Made by a program: the position numbers and the translations under genes. The notes below the pieces were generated by a model. It did no database searches, was not told the DNA's origin, and was given only the letters and a program-made list of their open reading frames with translations. A stretch of DNA of 64,000 bases from Ophthalmolycus amberensis. Taxonomy: Eukaryota; Chordata; Actinopteri; Perciformes; Zoarcidae. Shown piece after piece: positions 1-11,880 of the stretch. The stretch's first letter is position 1, and every line of letters begins with the position of its first letter. The stretch spans positions 1,076,001-1,140,000 of the forward strand of contig JAFEUB010000060.1 of NCBI GenBank assembly GCA_024529925.1. The letters are read 5' to 3'.

Positions 1-547
1 CAACCGCAAGCGATGCATCCGAGACCAACAGCAAGCAGCCAAGAAGAACATATGATGACGCCTCTCTTGCTCTGGGTTTCAGTGAACGCGGTAGGAGATG
101 AGGAGAGACCAGTCTGTGTTTTATGTCTGAAAACTAGCTGCGGATAGTATGAAACTTGTTTTGTTTAGTTTTTCACAGGTTGCATTTTATTGTTATCTTG
201 AAAAGATGTTTAGTGCAAAACAGGTTAATTGCAGCTAATTGCAATAAGCTATTTTTTGCCAAATTGTAGTTCTTTTTTGCACAGATATAACTTTATTTGC
301 ATTGTTCTAACAAAGTGATTGCACATTTTATTTGTTTTTGTCTGATGGAGCAATCTGGTTGACTTAAAAGTGATTGCAATTTTCTTTATTCTATTATTTG
401 AAAAAGCACAGACGGAGGAGTCACAAAATGTTGTTTCAATAAAAATTCAACATCGACCATTTTGTTACAATTTTGTTGGGGCGGTGGGGCATGAACATTT
501 TTCTTCCTCCAAAGTGGGGCGTGACAGAAAAAGTTTGAGAACCACTG
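1..547 (+). mobile_element. hAT transposon remnant (ZBED-like), 3' end
   Basis: Around 60-150 a broken frame resembles the N-terminal zinc-finger region of ZBED/SCAND3-type hAT transposases (GDEERPVCVLCLK-like residues), interrupted by stops. The segment ends at 523-547 with sequence whose reverse complement begins CAGTGGTTCTCAAACTTTTT, a common hAT terminal inverted repeat type in fish. The 5' end lies outside the window, so no target duplication could be checked. It is non-functional. The superfamily assignment rests on the zinc-finger resemblance and the terminal repeat. Confidence 0.5.
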
Positions 548-1159
548 GGCTAAGGTGAGAGCACCTTTGACTAGAATGTCCAGTAATTCCACAGAAGTTA
601 GCAGAAAAGTTGGAACTAAGTCCGCTGGAGTTGTACCCCTGATGTTCATGAGCTCATCTCTGGTGAAAGAGCTCCGGGAATCGCAGCATAAAACTGAATT
701 GACGACAAAAACAACAAAAACCAATGCGCACCAACACGTCGAGGCAGCCTTCTTCTGCGGCGCCATCTTGGAAGCAGAACTGAAAGTAGATTGAAGTTCT
801 TGCAGATTCCTTAATCGCTTCAAGTAGCATGTTCAATATATCAAATTGAACAGATTAACACAAAGCACAGGTTTCCTCACGCGCTGTGTCTGTTTTACAC
901 GATGGTGACTATGCTGTAAAAGATGTCAGACCACTGTGCAGCAAGAATAGCAAAATATTCTGTTCTGAAGCGAGTTCTGAAGCAAAACTTTATTGATCTG
1001 TTAAACACAGTCAGCTCTGTCAAGGCTGAGGTGTTTATCAGTGGCCCTCTTCCACCAGTCAGAGGAGGAGATGAAGGATTCAGCAGGCTGTTTGCACTGA
1101 ACAAATGGCTGTCAACTGCATGGACTGACCATTCAGTACATTTTATCAACACTTTCTAC
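548..1159. other. Unassigned intergenic sequence
   Basis: I see no gene. Short open frames on both strands lack start context, splice sites or recognisable motifs. The right end may grade into the older part of the LINE that follows. Confidence 0.4.
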
Positions 1160-2333
1160 CTTTTCAGGGAGCGCAGACCTCGTTTTAAAGCACATGGAGT
1201 TCCTGTAAAAAGTCCGTCAGAACGCTGCAGCTCGAGTCCTCACTAAGACCAGGAGGGTGGATCACATCACTCCAGTTCTGAGGTCTGTGCACTGGCTTCC
1301 TGTCCAACAAATAATTGACTTTAGAATCCTGCTGTTGGTTTATAAAGCACTCAATGGTTTCGGGCCAAACTACATCTCCGATCTGCTACTGTTAAGGCCA
1401 CAACTTCTGGACACAGGGAGAAATCGCCCCCCCCCCCCCCCCCCCCCCCCTTGCAGCCATGCTGTCTCAATCGCCTCCAAAACACAACAGCAGGTTAAAG
1501 TAAAAATCAAATGGATTTATTATCCAAGAAGCATAAAAACAGATACAAACAGTTACAAACCGAATCACACAATTATTAACAAAACAAACCTATATATAAA
1601 ATCAAATGTGAGATCCAATCCGAGCCACCCAGAAGGCTGGTCTGCCTCCTCGGTGGCCAGCAGAAGATCTGAAAACCCCCCAGAGTTTCAAACCCTTTGT
1701 CCCCTCAAAGTTGCATTCCTCAGCTCATCGATCAGCTCACTGATTGGCTGAAGTCCAACAAGCCCCACCTGGGCCTATGCCCCATTGTCCTAAACTTCAC
1801 ACCTCTCCCTGCCACTTTCACACCACCCCCACTCCAGCACATTCCTCAAACCCCATCTCACAGACACTTAATGCATGAAATAAAACTTAAAACCCTCACA
1901 CTACTACCTTATGAACCATCCCGACCCCTCAGGTCGTCTGGGACCGGTCTACTTTCTGTTCCCAGAGTCAGAACTAAACATGGAGAAGCAGCGTTCAGTT
2001 CTTCTGCTCCACATATCTGGAACAAAGTCCCAGAAAGCTGCAGGTCTGCTGAGACCCTCAGCTCATTTAAATCAAGACTGAAGACTTTTCTGTTTGCCGC
2101 CTTTAATTCAACCACATTCAAGGATATTAATCCATTTCTTGCATTTCTGTATTTTATTTCTTACGCTGCTTTTTGTGTTTTAATGACTGTTTTTAATGTT
2201 CCAATGAATGTTCTTAATTGTTTTTAAATCTCCTTTTCTTTTGCCTTATGTTTTGATGCTTTTAATGGTTTTATGTGAAGCACTTTGAATTACCTTGTTG
2301 TTGAAATGTGATATACAAATAAACTTGCCTAAA
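1160..2333 (+). mobile_element. 5'-truncated L2-like LINE, split by a solo LTR
   Basis: The two halves encode the C-terminal end of a LINE reverse transcriptase polyprotein. Residues such as DHITPVLRSVHWLP and LLVYKALNG occur before the interruption, and SRPLRSSGTGLLSVPR, HIWNKVPES and FKSRLKTFLF after it. The tail at 2275-2333 (AAGCACTTTGAATT...ATACAAATAAACTT) is the usual 3' end of fish L2/Maui-type LINEs. Joining 1389 to 1905 restores a continuous frame, so the interruption at 1390-1900 is a later insertion. The element is dead, being 5'-truncated and lacking the catalytic part of the RT. Confidence 0.75.
1390..1900. mobile_element. Solo LTR (511 bp) nested in the LINE
   Basis: The inserted block starts TGTTAAGGCC and ends CCCTCACA, the TG...CA ends of an LTR. 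It is flanked by a 4-bp duplication CTAC (1386-1389 and 1901-1904). An AATAAA lies at 1879-1884 and TATATATAA near 1592. A 24-nt poly-C run fills 1427-1450. No internal retroelement sequence is present, so this is probably a solo LTR left by LTR-LTR recombination. Orientation is uncertain because a minus-strand AATAAA also exists. Confidence 0.65.
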
Positions 2334-2876
2334 ATGTACAATATCAATTATTCAATTTGATAATCTGGTTTATTTTTTCTTCAGATAACAATTATAGACC
2401 AATCAATGTTTTGAGAATGAATAAGTTAACATCTTGCTCTGATGCTTGTTTCTTACACTAGTTTATTCTATGTATTCAGTCAGTAGTCCTTGAATGTTAA
2501 ATATGTTGGTCGGATGAGGGTTCAATGGAGGAAGTGACACAGAATCATTTATGATTTTTTAAACAAAAACGTTCATGTTGACCAGTTTGTTTTGTTTTTA
2601 AATCAGAATGAAAACTAAACTCGACCACAGTAGAACAGCTCACACGAGGTTTGTGTGTTCAGGAAGTAAACACGCGCGGAGAGCGCAGACGATGGAAAGT
2701 GTAAAACTTACCTCCTAACGTCTTTTCCAAACCACTTCTCCTTGATCTCCGTGGTGTTGAGAGAATCCGACCACACTTTCTCTGAGCGACGTCATCATGA
2801 TGCGACGGCGGATTCAGTGACTGCTTCACTCGAGGTGTGAAGGAGAGAAACCACGAGTTCACCGTTTCTACCACTA
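2334..2876. other. Unassigned intergenic sequence
   Basis: AT-rich single-copy-looking DNA with no supported gene. The open frames here are short and carry no recognisable domain. Confidence 0.4.
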
Positions 2877-2884
2877 GATGGCAG

Positions 2885-4299
2885 CAGTGGCGGCTGGTGG
2901 ATTTTTTTTTGGGTAGGGCCATCCAATCAATTTCAGCAAATAGTATAATTCAATGCAAAAAAAAAAAAAGGTATCAAAAACGCATTAGTACTTTGCAGTT
3001 ACATTGTTATCATTTATTCCAACACTGACATAATAAGGACATCTTATTCATACAATTCAGGATATTAATATATATATATATATCATATAATAATAATATT
3101 CAGTATAATATGATATATAAATACCATATAATCATAAATATACAATATAAATATCATGAATATATTATAATAAAATATAAATATCATATATAGTCTAATA
3201 GAACAAGTATGTTTTAAGATGCCCCTATGAACCTTGTTTGTTGGAGAAACACCCAATCAGTGCGGTGAGGAAACCTGCATGTTTTTATGACAGTTATTTG
3301 TAAAGGAACTTTGCTCTTCTGAGTGGCAAATCTCTCAATGACCTTCTTATTGAAGTCAGGCATGTCCCTGACAAGTTCCTTCTCCATGGAGAGCATAGCC
3401 AGAGCATTAAAACGCTCTTGTACGTTACCGTAGCATCGAGTGGGTGGAAATGTCCGTCGTCTCGTCTGCTTGAATGGCGATAAAATCAGCGTTCTTCACT
3501 TCCTCCAGAATGTAATCCCTTACAACCGACAGCATGCAGTCCAACAGCTCATTTTGTACAGTCTTTGACGTCCCTTTAAAAACGCTGGCTGTCTCCAGGT
3601 GCTCCTCCAGCACACCGTCGAGGGACGCAACAAAATCCACCAGTCCCTTGAACACGCCAGGGTTGTCCGAGGAGTCAGTCTCGTCACGCCCACGCAAAGC
3701 CAACTCAAAAGCCCCACAAAACTTGACACAATCAATTATTTTTGATAAAATGTGCCAGTTTTTATCCACCTCCTCGTTGTGTTTCTTTACCGCAAGCCGG
3801 TGACCGTCGTCCAGCTGGGTAGCGAGAACACGCGAGATGAGAACTAGACACCGGCACTCCGGGAGAAAAAGACTTCCGGGAGGGCCATCTCATCACCCCG
3901 GAAGTCTTTTTTAGGGCGCTGATGAGCTAAATTGTAAGTCACTCATTTATTTCTTTAATCAGTGATTGGCTAAGCTGCTTATTTAGACCCGTCTTCCTTG
4001 GGCCAAATCGATCTGGCCCCAGCACGTGCATGCGCAGTAGAGATGTGCACGGGGACAGCTGAGAGGTGCACCAGCGGAGAGGACAAGCAGGGAAAAGCAT
4101 TTATTGTGCGCAGATATCCTATTTTACAAATATTACTGGGTATATTACATAGCTCAAAAACACAAATATTGACAATTTGTATAATTTATTGATATTATTT
4201 TTTTAAATTAATAATATTATACTTTTTTTTCTTTTCTTTTTTGTGGCTCAATGTGGGTGGGGCCAGGCCCCGTGGCCCTCTATTGGCCGGCCGCCACTG
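2885..4299 (-). mobile_element. Internally deleted hAT element with intact ends
   Basis: Both ends carry the inverted repeat CAGTGGCGGC(T/C)GG. The element is bracketed by a perfect 8-bp target duplication GATGGCAG (2877-2884 and 4300-4307), which is diagnostic for hAT. Inside, on the minus strand at about 3214-3769, are fragments of a TTF-zinc-finger/ZMYM-like hAT transposase (for example DFIAIQADETTDIST, the region around the first catalytic Asp). The catalytic core and C-terminal dimerisation domain are missing, so the copy could only move with help from another transposase. 3070-3190 is a low-complexity TA-rich stretch. Confidence 0.85.
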
Positions 4300-4379
4300 G
4301 ATGGCAGTATACGTGTATTTAAACAGAGATTATATTCACCTGTGTCTTTGTTAATTATCTAGGTTATTGATGCAGATGT

Positions 4380-4740
4380 ATTTAATGCTGATCATTTCAT
4401 CTGATATTCGTCGTTAAGCAAAGAAAGATCAAAATCATTTTATTCTTACAAACATGATTAAATATTAGTTCATACTTTACTTTGAAAACCATCACGTTAA
4501 AACATTAAACTTGTGTTCTTCTATTGAAACTTTAAAATTCTCCAATATCATGTTTCCACGTTACATAACGACAGCAGAGGTCTGATTGACTGATTATCAC
4601 TGGTAGCATCGTATGTTAGAGTTTAAAGTGTTTCTATCAAACACACATCATCAATTCTTTGAAGTCTTGTTGCTTAAAATGACTGAATGAAAATATCAGA
4701 GAGGGAAGTTCAGGCTGATGGTTTTCAAAGTAAAATATAC
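4380..4740. repeat. Duplicated flank of the TRIM locus, copy 1
   Basis: This block is closely similar in the same orientation to 14390-14690, including the shared stretch CACTGGTAGCATCGTATG. Part of it also recurs at 12196-12260. It lies downstream of the TRIM pseudogene and marks the unit of a tandem duplication. Confidence 0.7.
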
Positions 4741-4838
4741 CAAAAATTTCAATTGGATTTCGTTAAAATTTCACAATAAACTTACAATTTACAGAAACTC
4801 TTGACTTGTATGGAGACATTTTATGATGTTGCTTGCTA

Positions 4839-4840
4839 TA

Positions 4841-4926
<86 letters not shown>
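4839..4926. repeat. (TA)n microsatellite
   Basis: About 88 bp of uninterrupted TA dinucleotides grading into (CA)/(TA) at 4927-4955. The long IYIYIY open frames across it are artefacts. Confidence 0.95.
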
Positions 4927-4936
<10 letters not shown>

Positions 4937-5245
4937 TATACATATACATACACACACGTCTATTTTTCCCCTTGCATTTACATTTTATCTTTATTTTAAT
5001 CTAGTTGTGTCTATTTCTATCTTCTTGTAATTTGTTGTAGGAACCGTGTGAAACATTGAGAGCAAGTTAAAACCACAGATTAATTTCATGTGTTCACTTA
5101 ATATTTGTCTTATTTTGATAATCAGGCAGGAAGTTCAGTTGAACAGACAGGAAGTTAAAGCAGCTCTGTAGACTCAGGTTTTACTTTTCAGTTTTACTGA
5201 ATGTTAACCTCATTATTCTGCTCTACTTTCACCCTTTATTTCCCG

Positions 5246-6631
5246 TTACTGTTTGCTGCTGCAAATATCTGACACACAGACCTTCAGTGGTGATATCTTC
5301 AGTTCATCTTTAGTGTTAATGATTGGAAACATCCTCTCAGTGAAAGTGTGTGTGAAGGTGTGTATGTGTGTGTTGGTGTCAGGATCAGAGAACGACAGCT
5401 TTCCTCTGTTCCAGTCCAGATTCAGTCCGATCCTCTGGAGCTTCTTCTGCACAAAGAGCACTGTGAGTGGAGCTGATGGTGATAATGCTAAGTATTTATC
5501 TTGATAGAACTGTATTGTCCATAATCCAGACTGTATTTGTCCCTTCCTCTGGACAGACTCTGCTAACACACCCAGTAACCAGACTGTACTGTCTCCTACC
5601 TCGACATCCCAGCTGTGAGTCCCTGAGTTAAATCCCTCAGAGCCCAGAACAGCGCAGTATTTATCAAACCTCTCTGGATTATCAGGAACCTGCTGTTCCT
5701 CTCCTCGTCTCACACTGGTCAGATCTTCAGACAGGATGAGTCCTGGATCAGCAGTGTTTGGGTCCAGAATCACAGGAGTGTAGGAGACCATGTCCTTCAT
5801 CTTGTTCCAGATGTTGAAGGCCAGGTTGCCCAGGTGTTTGGCCTCGTCTATCAGAGCTCCTGAGAGCAGCTGTGGATCCTCCAGCAGGGGGCGCTGCTGG
5901 ACTCTTTCCACTGCAGCCTTGTAGTTGTTGAGGAATGAGACGTCTTCAGCTCTCAGCTCGTCCTCTGTGGCTCTGACTGTGTCTGAAAGAGCTGCTATCT
6001 CTCTGCTCAGAGCCTCCATCTTCTCCTTCATCATCTGACTCTTCTGCTCCTCTTCCTCCCTCAGTGCAGCCATCCTGGCCTCCTCTTCCTCCTCTAGAAA
6101 CTGGTGAAGCTTCTTAAACTGCTCCTTAATCTGCATCTCTGTGCGTCGGGCCTGGACCTTCATGTGTTCTGCTGTTTGATCAGACTTCACTTTAACTTCT
6201 TCATAAACCTTTAACTTCTCCTTTAAGGGCTCCAGAGTTCCCTGAAAGTTCTTCTTGTGTTGTGGAGCAGCTTCATCGATGGGTCTGAATCTGTGGTTGC
6301 TGTGTTTTTCTGAATCTCTGCAGACGAGACACACTGGCTGCTGATGGTCCAGACAGAAGAGTTTGAGTTTCTCAGAGTGCAGACAGCAGAGAGGCTCTGA
6401 AGCTCTCTGATCTCTCTCCAGTAAGAAGGACTAACACAGGTTCTTTAACACCAGGTTACAAGATGGATCCTTTGAAGATCTTGTCTTACAAACTGGACAC
6501 TCCTGAGTTGGTTTCTCTCTCCACCAGCTCTTCAGACAGTCTTTACAGAAGCTGTGGCTACATGACAGAACAACAGGATCTCTAAAGACTTCATGGCAGA
6601 CCAGACAGCAGAGATCCTCCTCTGAAGACAT
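5246..6631 (-). pseudogene. TRIM/B30.2 E3 ligase-like pseudogene (in-frame TAG)
   Basis: A RING, B-box2, coiled-coil and PRY-SPRY reading frame on the minus strand, highly similar to the intact TRIM gene at 12540-13925. The start is ATG at 6631 in MSSEEDLCC. The longer upstream Met at 6670 lies in an intron, because TTTTCAG just before CTTCACTC is a clear acceptor. The RING cysteines CLVC, CSHSFCKDC and CPVC are present. A single nonsense codon, TAG at 6431-6433, replaces the GAG of the paralogue just after the RING. The frame then continues open for about 395 codons to 5246. An in-frame 3-bp deletion lies nearby. A RING-only product of about 66 residues is possible, but a full-length protein is not. 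A candidate non-coding first exon ends at 6857 (donor GTAAGA at 6851-6856). Confidence 0.8.
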
Positions 6632-7027
6632 TTTGTCTCCGAGTGAAGCTGAAAACACAGCAGACAGCACGTTAAAACAGGAAGTCAGTAGTTTCCCTGC
6701 TGCATAAAGTTCCCTCAGTTACTTTCACTTTGAGTTTAAATTATTATTTTTCCATCAGCAGCAGGTAGAAGTACTTCAGTAGATTAGTACTCTAGTACTT
6801 GTACCTGTAACTGTCCTCAGTTGAAGTCACAGCTTTGTAATGAAGGTAAATCTTACCGTCTGTCTGTCGGTGAGTCTCTTCTCACTGAGAACTGAACAGG
6901 AACAAACTGTTTCCCGTTTGTCTCAGATGATGTCATGTAAGGGGCGGAGCTCTGTCAGACCTCTGATGGTGTGTCACCTTAAAAGGGAACAGATGATAAA
7001 TATGATGAATAAGCAGAACTGAAAGTC

Positions 7028-8735
7028 ACTGGTGGGCCGTCAGGGCCTGCAAAGCCTTCTCTGCTGGCCTAAACAGAATCACAAAGTTATAGCTATTTTA
7101 TAATTTTTCATAAATACACTACATGTATTATAATTGATCAAAATATTTTTCCCATTATCTTATTTTCTCATTGCACAGCTACTGTCTTCCTCAGTTGCTC
7201 TGCTTCCAGTGCAGCTTGTTTTAAGTAGAGCTTTTATCCAATCAGATCTCACCTCTGTGTCTCTAGGTAAGAAGAGAGGCCTCAGGCCTGCAGACTCACA
7301 AGTGCATCCTGTCACGGGAGTTCACCGGTAGGACCCAAACGCAAGACCACAGGAGACAGAAGTTAATGGAAACAGGTTTTATTTAGCCTGACTAAGACAG
7401 GAAGGTGTGGAGCCCGTGGTCCGACACCCGAGTGGCAGATCGACGGTGTGAGGCCCGTGGCTCGACACCGGAGGGCTGGTAGCTTGACGGCGTGAAGTCC
7501 CGTGGCTCGATACCAGAGAGTAGGCAGATCGACGGTGTGAGTCCCGTGGCTCGACACCAGAGGGCTGGCAGCTTGACGGCGTGTGTAGTCCGTGTAACAC
7601 AAGGAGGGCAGAGCGGCGGAGTGTAATCCGTAGAACACAAGGAGGGCAGAGCGGCGGAGTGTAATCCGTAGAACACAAGGAGGGCAGAGGATGCCACGGG
7701 GTTGAAGCGGGTGAAAGACGGTACGACCTGACAACCCCAGACTGCAGGACCAGAGTTTATATAGTGACATGGGAATCATTAGTGGGACCTGAGTCTGGTG
7801 TGTCAGGCTGCAAGAGGTGATCGGCTGGAGTGTCCTCAGCTGTGCACAATCAAGGGTGTGGCCATGGGAGGTGTCTGGAGGCAGAGGACAAACACAGAGC
7901 ACATGGCACACAATAACAAACAGGGGAATGACAGGACACATGAGGAGAGGAGATCAGGGGAAACACACAACGGGTCAGACAGGGATCCTGGATCCTGACA
8001 CATCCATGTGCAGTTTAAGTGAATGGGGACGATATTGTTGATTGTCATAGTCTTCAACCAATCAGATCTTTAGTTTGACATGTTGGGCGTATTCTTTGAC
8101 GCGTCAGCACCTGCTAGCTGGACCAGCCATACGTGATTGGTCAGTGGGCTATCGTGACATGTTGGGCGGTGACAATCCCAATATCTGCTACCTCTGTCGA
8201 GCGGACATTTTCAGCCCTCAAATGCATCAAAACATATTCCAGAAATACAACTGGGGAGGGTCGACTGTCATCACTGGCATCCATGGCAAACGAGAAGGAT
8301 CTCTTACTGGAACTGAAACGCACGGATGTTCTGTACAACCGTGTTATTGAACTCTTTGTAAACAAAGAAAGGAGGATGGACTTTGTCTTGAAGTGAACAG
8401 CAGCTTTGGTAAGTGAACTGCATTTGTTTTTACATCTGCAGTAACGTTACTACTGTGTTAATTTGTCTATCGGGTCATTGTTATGATATGGTTAATATTG
8501 GTCCCTCTGATGTGAATATTTGAATGGCCCGTGCTCTTGTGTGTGGCAGAATGCGTGTTTTAGCGCCACAGTGTTGCTGGATTGATTTGTCATGCTTTGT
8601 TGTCATGTAAATAAATGTTACTGGTTCATGTGAGTTTGTTCTTGTCATTGAGTTAATTACATTGATTTTGACTATATGCATTGTCCGTTAATGACGAAGC
8701 ATCCCGTCATGCGTGTATTCATGTATATGCATTCT
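7028..8735 (+). mobile_element. hAT element remnant with transposase C-terminus, LTR inserted
   Basis: The left end CACTGGTGGGCCGTCAGGGCC is typical of a common fish hAT family. At about 8180-8395 on the plus strand is a hAT C-terminal dimerisation domain (SVERTFSALK, RLSSLASMA, NEKDLLLELK) ending in a stop at 8394-8396. N-terminal and catalytic parts are missing, and a solo LTR interrupts the element at 7310-8000. I could not find a matching right inverted repeat, so the right border is approximate and the element may have been truncated by the gypsy sequence that follows. Confidence 0.65.
7310..8000 (-). mobile_element. Solo LTR (691 bp) of an LTR retrotransposon, minus orientation
   Basis: The plus strand begins TGTCACGGGAG and ends GGATCCTGACA, with a perfect 5-bp target duplication CATCC at 7305-7309 and 8001-8005. 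On the minus strand a TATATAA box (around 7755-7763) precedes an AATAAA (around 7378-7383), so the LTR points leftward. The middle carries tandem repeats of about 90 and 45 bp (units with CCGTGGCTCGACACC and AACACAAGGAGGGCAGAG). Predicted proteins across it are repeat artefacts. No internal region remains. Confidence 0.8.
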
Positions 8736-8739
8736 GCAG

Positions 8740-11386
8740 TTAGTGTATTTGGTAGGTAGAATGGGCCCACTGGACAACATACATACAGAATAAGTAACAC
8801 TCAGGTGTCAACCGGACCATTACCTGGATCAGGCTGTTTTGCTGGGCATGATGAACACAGGACTTGATTTCCCAGGACAGAGCAGCAACAAGAGCAGGTG
8901 AAAGGTAAGATGGGGTCTGACTCGGAACCAGAGTTGTTGAGGATTTGTGGTTTGTGAATCTGAATCTAAGAACAAGGACCGCCTGGCTTGGCTTGAGTTC
9001 AGACGTTTGGCGGTCTGGATGTAAGACAGGTTTTTGTGGTCTGTCCACATGATGAAGTACAGAGCCTTCCAGCTGGTGACCCCATTCGTCAAGGGCCAGC
9101 TTAACAGATAGGAGTTCACAGTTGCCGATTTGGTAATTATTTTCTGTAGGCGAGAGCTTGTAGGAAAGGAATGCGCATGGGTGGAGCATATGATCACATG
9201 GGGAACGTTGGGAAACAATAGCACCTACCCCATTGTCGGAGGCATCTACCTCCACAATGAACTGGAGTTAATAGTGACCATAACCCTAACCCTAACCCTT
9301 TTAGTTTCTGGAAAGCTGACCTGGCCCCAGGGGTCCATTGGAATGGAGTGGGGGTGTTAAGAGCAGTGAGGGGTGCTGGCACACGGTGTAGGTGCGACTG
9401 AAACCCCTATAAAAGTTGGCAAACCGCAGGAAACAATGTACCTGCCAATCTGTGACTGCCTTAACCTTTGAAGGATCCATAAGCATCTGTCCCTGTGCAG
9501 TGATATAACCCAGAAAATACACAGAGGAAACATGGCACTCACATTTTTCAGCTTTGACAAAAAGCTTACTCTCAAGAACATGTTTCTGGTGAGTCTCAGG
9601 GTCCTTAGAAATTATCAAAATATCATCCAGATAGACTAAAACAAAGCGTACAATCCCATCCCTCTACACATACTTGAACAGGTTCCGAAAAACAGCAGCG
9701 GCGTTAGTCAGACCAAAAGGCATTACTAAATACTCATCGTGGCCCAGTGGTGTGTTGAACACTGTTTTCCACTCGTCTTCCTCCCTTATGAGGATAAGGT
9801 GGTAGGCATTTTGGAGGTTGAGTTTGGTAAACACTGTGGCACAATGGAGAGGGGAAAATGCAGAACTGATGGGCGACAAGGGATACTTGTTTTTCACAGT
9901 GGTGTTGTTCAGTCCACGGAAGTCTATACATGGTCTCAGTGACCATTCCAAAACCAGCATCCACCAGAGATGAAGGTCTTAAAATACTTGCAGCCAGGGT
10001 GTCCTAAATGTAATTTTCTATCATACTCAGGAGGTTAAACAACCGGCTGCTGGGAAGATGAGTCCCAGGCTGCAGGCATGGTGTTTACTGAAGACAGGAG
10101 CAAGGTTGTGGTACACAGGAGGAACTACAGAGAGGTGCAGAGGTTCAGAGATGGACTGCGTCATGGAAAAACCAGAGGACAGAGCAGAATGTAGACAGTT
10201 AGCATGGCAAAAGAAATTCAAGGTATAACTTTCCAAAGGACTAGTCTATCTGTGGGTTGTGCAGCTTTACCCAAGGATGACCGAGAACAAGGGGGAAAGG
10301 GCCGTCAATAATGTGTCAACTGATCTTTTTCTGGTCATTACCTAAGAGGCGTGGAGTTAAAGGAACAATGTTTTTACCAAACCTGTGCAAAGACCTGTCT
10401 GTTGAGAGCATTGACCTTTCGAGGAGAATCTAAAGGAACAGCGTCAGGGTTCAATTGGGTTACTGTCTCTTGATCTGAAAAACTCTCATCTGCGCTTGCG
10501 CCTATAAGAGCAAGGGAGGGTAATGGACTGACTTTGCCACACAAGGATATCATTTAACAAAGATCGGAGGGGAGATGGGCAGGTTATGTGACTCAGCAGT
10601 ATATCTCCCACTACTGCCGAGCCTCCCCTTTTTCCGGGCGTAATGGAGGGGACAAAATGGCCGGCCTGACCACTCTACAAACAGCTCTTGGAGAGAGACG
10701 GGCCCGGCTGAGCTGCATAGGTTCCAGGTCTAAAAAACCCTTGGGGGCGGGGGGGCAGTCGGGGGGGAAGAGCAAGGCACAACTGCAGGTGTAGTTGTGG
10801 GCAATGTATCTTTACCAGCCCTGTCCCTCTGATGCTCAAGAAGGCTGTTGTCAATATGGATAGCAAGAGATATAAGATCATCAAGGGCACTTGATGGATT
10901 CAGACAGGGCATTCAGAAAAGCTGCCTTGCACAGATGAGATGACCAAAGACTTAATTTCTTCCTTGAAACATGAATAGGAAAAACGGAAGGGCTGTTTTT
11001 CCAGGACAGAGCAGCTCAGCGGAGGCAGACAATCAGGTCGGAGATTTTAACCCAATCACTGGCATACGTACGGGATTGTTGCTCGAATACTAGCCAACAC
11101 TGAACCAGAAATGCTCTGCAGGCTCTGAGGTCACCATCATATGACACAGGGGTAGCAACAAAGGAATCACAGGAAGGAGGAGAGGGGCTGGTGGATCGCT
11201 TCACTGGACTAATGGCTGGTTGTAGACTCTGGACAATGAATTGGCTCTGTAGGTTAAACAAGGTCTGCGACATCTCCGGTACTTGAGTTAGCAGGGTCCT
11301 GAGGACTTGGTCATGTTGTCCGAGCAGGGCGCCTTGACCAGTCTGTTGACTGTGTCTGCTTGGTCCATAACTGGCCAGATCGTGCT
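8740..11386 (-). mobile_element. Decayed Ty3/gypsy retrotransposon (gag-RT-RNase H)
   Basis: Minus-strand order fits gag then pol. Gag starts near 11368 (MDQADTV) and after a frameshift continues with HDQVLRTLL and later CRAFLVQCWLVFEQQ (about 11016-11273). RT follows at about 10236-9600 (VPPVYHNLAPVFSK, CIDFRGLNN, VMPFGLTNA, and YLDDILI in another frame) and RNase H at about 9255-8900 (VDASDNGVGAIVSQ). Several stops and frameshifts break it. Integrase is not seen at the left end and no flanking LTR pair was identified. It is non-functional. Confidence 0.8.
9281..9298. repeat. Short interstitial telomere-like repeat
   Basis: Three perfect TAACCC units lie inside the decayed gypsy pol sequence. 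Confidence 0.8.
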
Positions 11387-11880
11387 GTTACGAGGGCTGC
11401 AGAACAGGTGAACCAAAGAGCAAACACCATAACTGTAAAAACCTCCACCTACTTCATGTATATAATTGACAACATTACCCATTCAATATTTATTCCACCA
11501 CTCTTTGCATTCTTCTTTTTTAAACATTTATTCAAACAACTTCCAAGTCTCAAACAACATCGAGTTTTATAAACCTAGTTCGGGAACAAGGACCACACCC
11601 CGAACATATCTCATTTCCTCTGCACAAGGTATTTAAGCACAACTGACCCATTGACTTCCTCTTTACTCAGCTTCAACATCCCTCCCCCCAACCACTTTTT
11701 CTTTCTATATTTCTTCCTTCCTCTTTCTCTCTCTCTCACTTGATTACAGGAACGGCGGACTCCGCATAATCAGAGCTTTCGAAAAGACAGCCCCCACTCA
11801 AGAGTCTTTACTCCCCCAGTTCTCCTCCATCCATCATTCCAGGACCCTCTTTACAATCCTTGTTCCTTTAGCCTACACCC
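11387..11880. other. Unassigned, possible LTR-derived sequence
   Basis: The segment starts TGTTACGAGGG immediately upstream of the gypsy gag start, so it could be the element's 5' LTR. A pyrimidine-rich stretch follows from about 11670. I could not find the far LTR end or a target duplication. Confidence 0.3.

Noticed and set aside
6632..6670. Start of the TRIM pseudogene at 6670 (and at 14096 for the intact copy)
   Set aside because: A TTTTCAG acceptor lies between those Met codons and the conserved start just before the RING, so the upstream part is intron.
7363..7941. Cys-rich repetitive minus-strand proteins of about 100-190 residues
   Set aside because: They fall in the tandem repeats of the solo LTR and have no retroelement or cellular domain.
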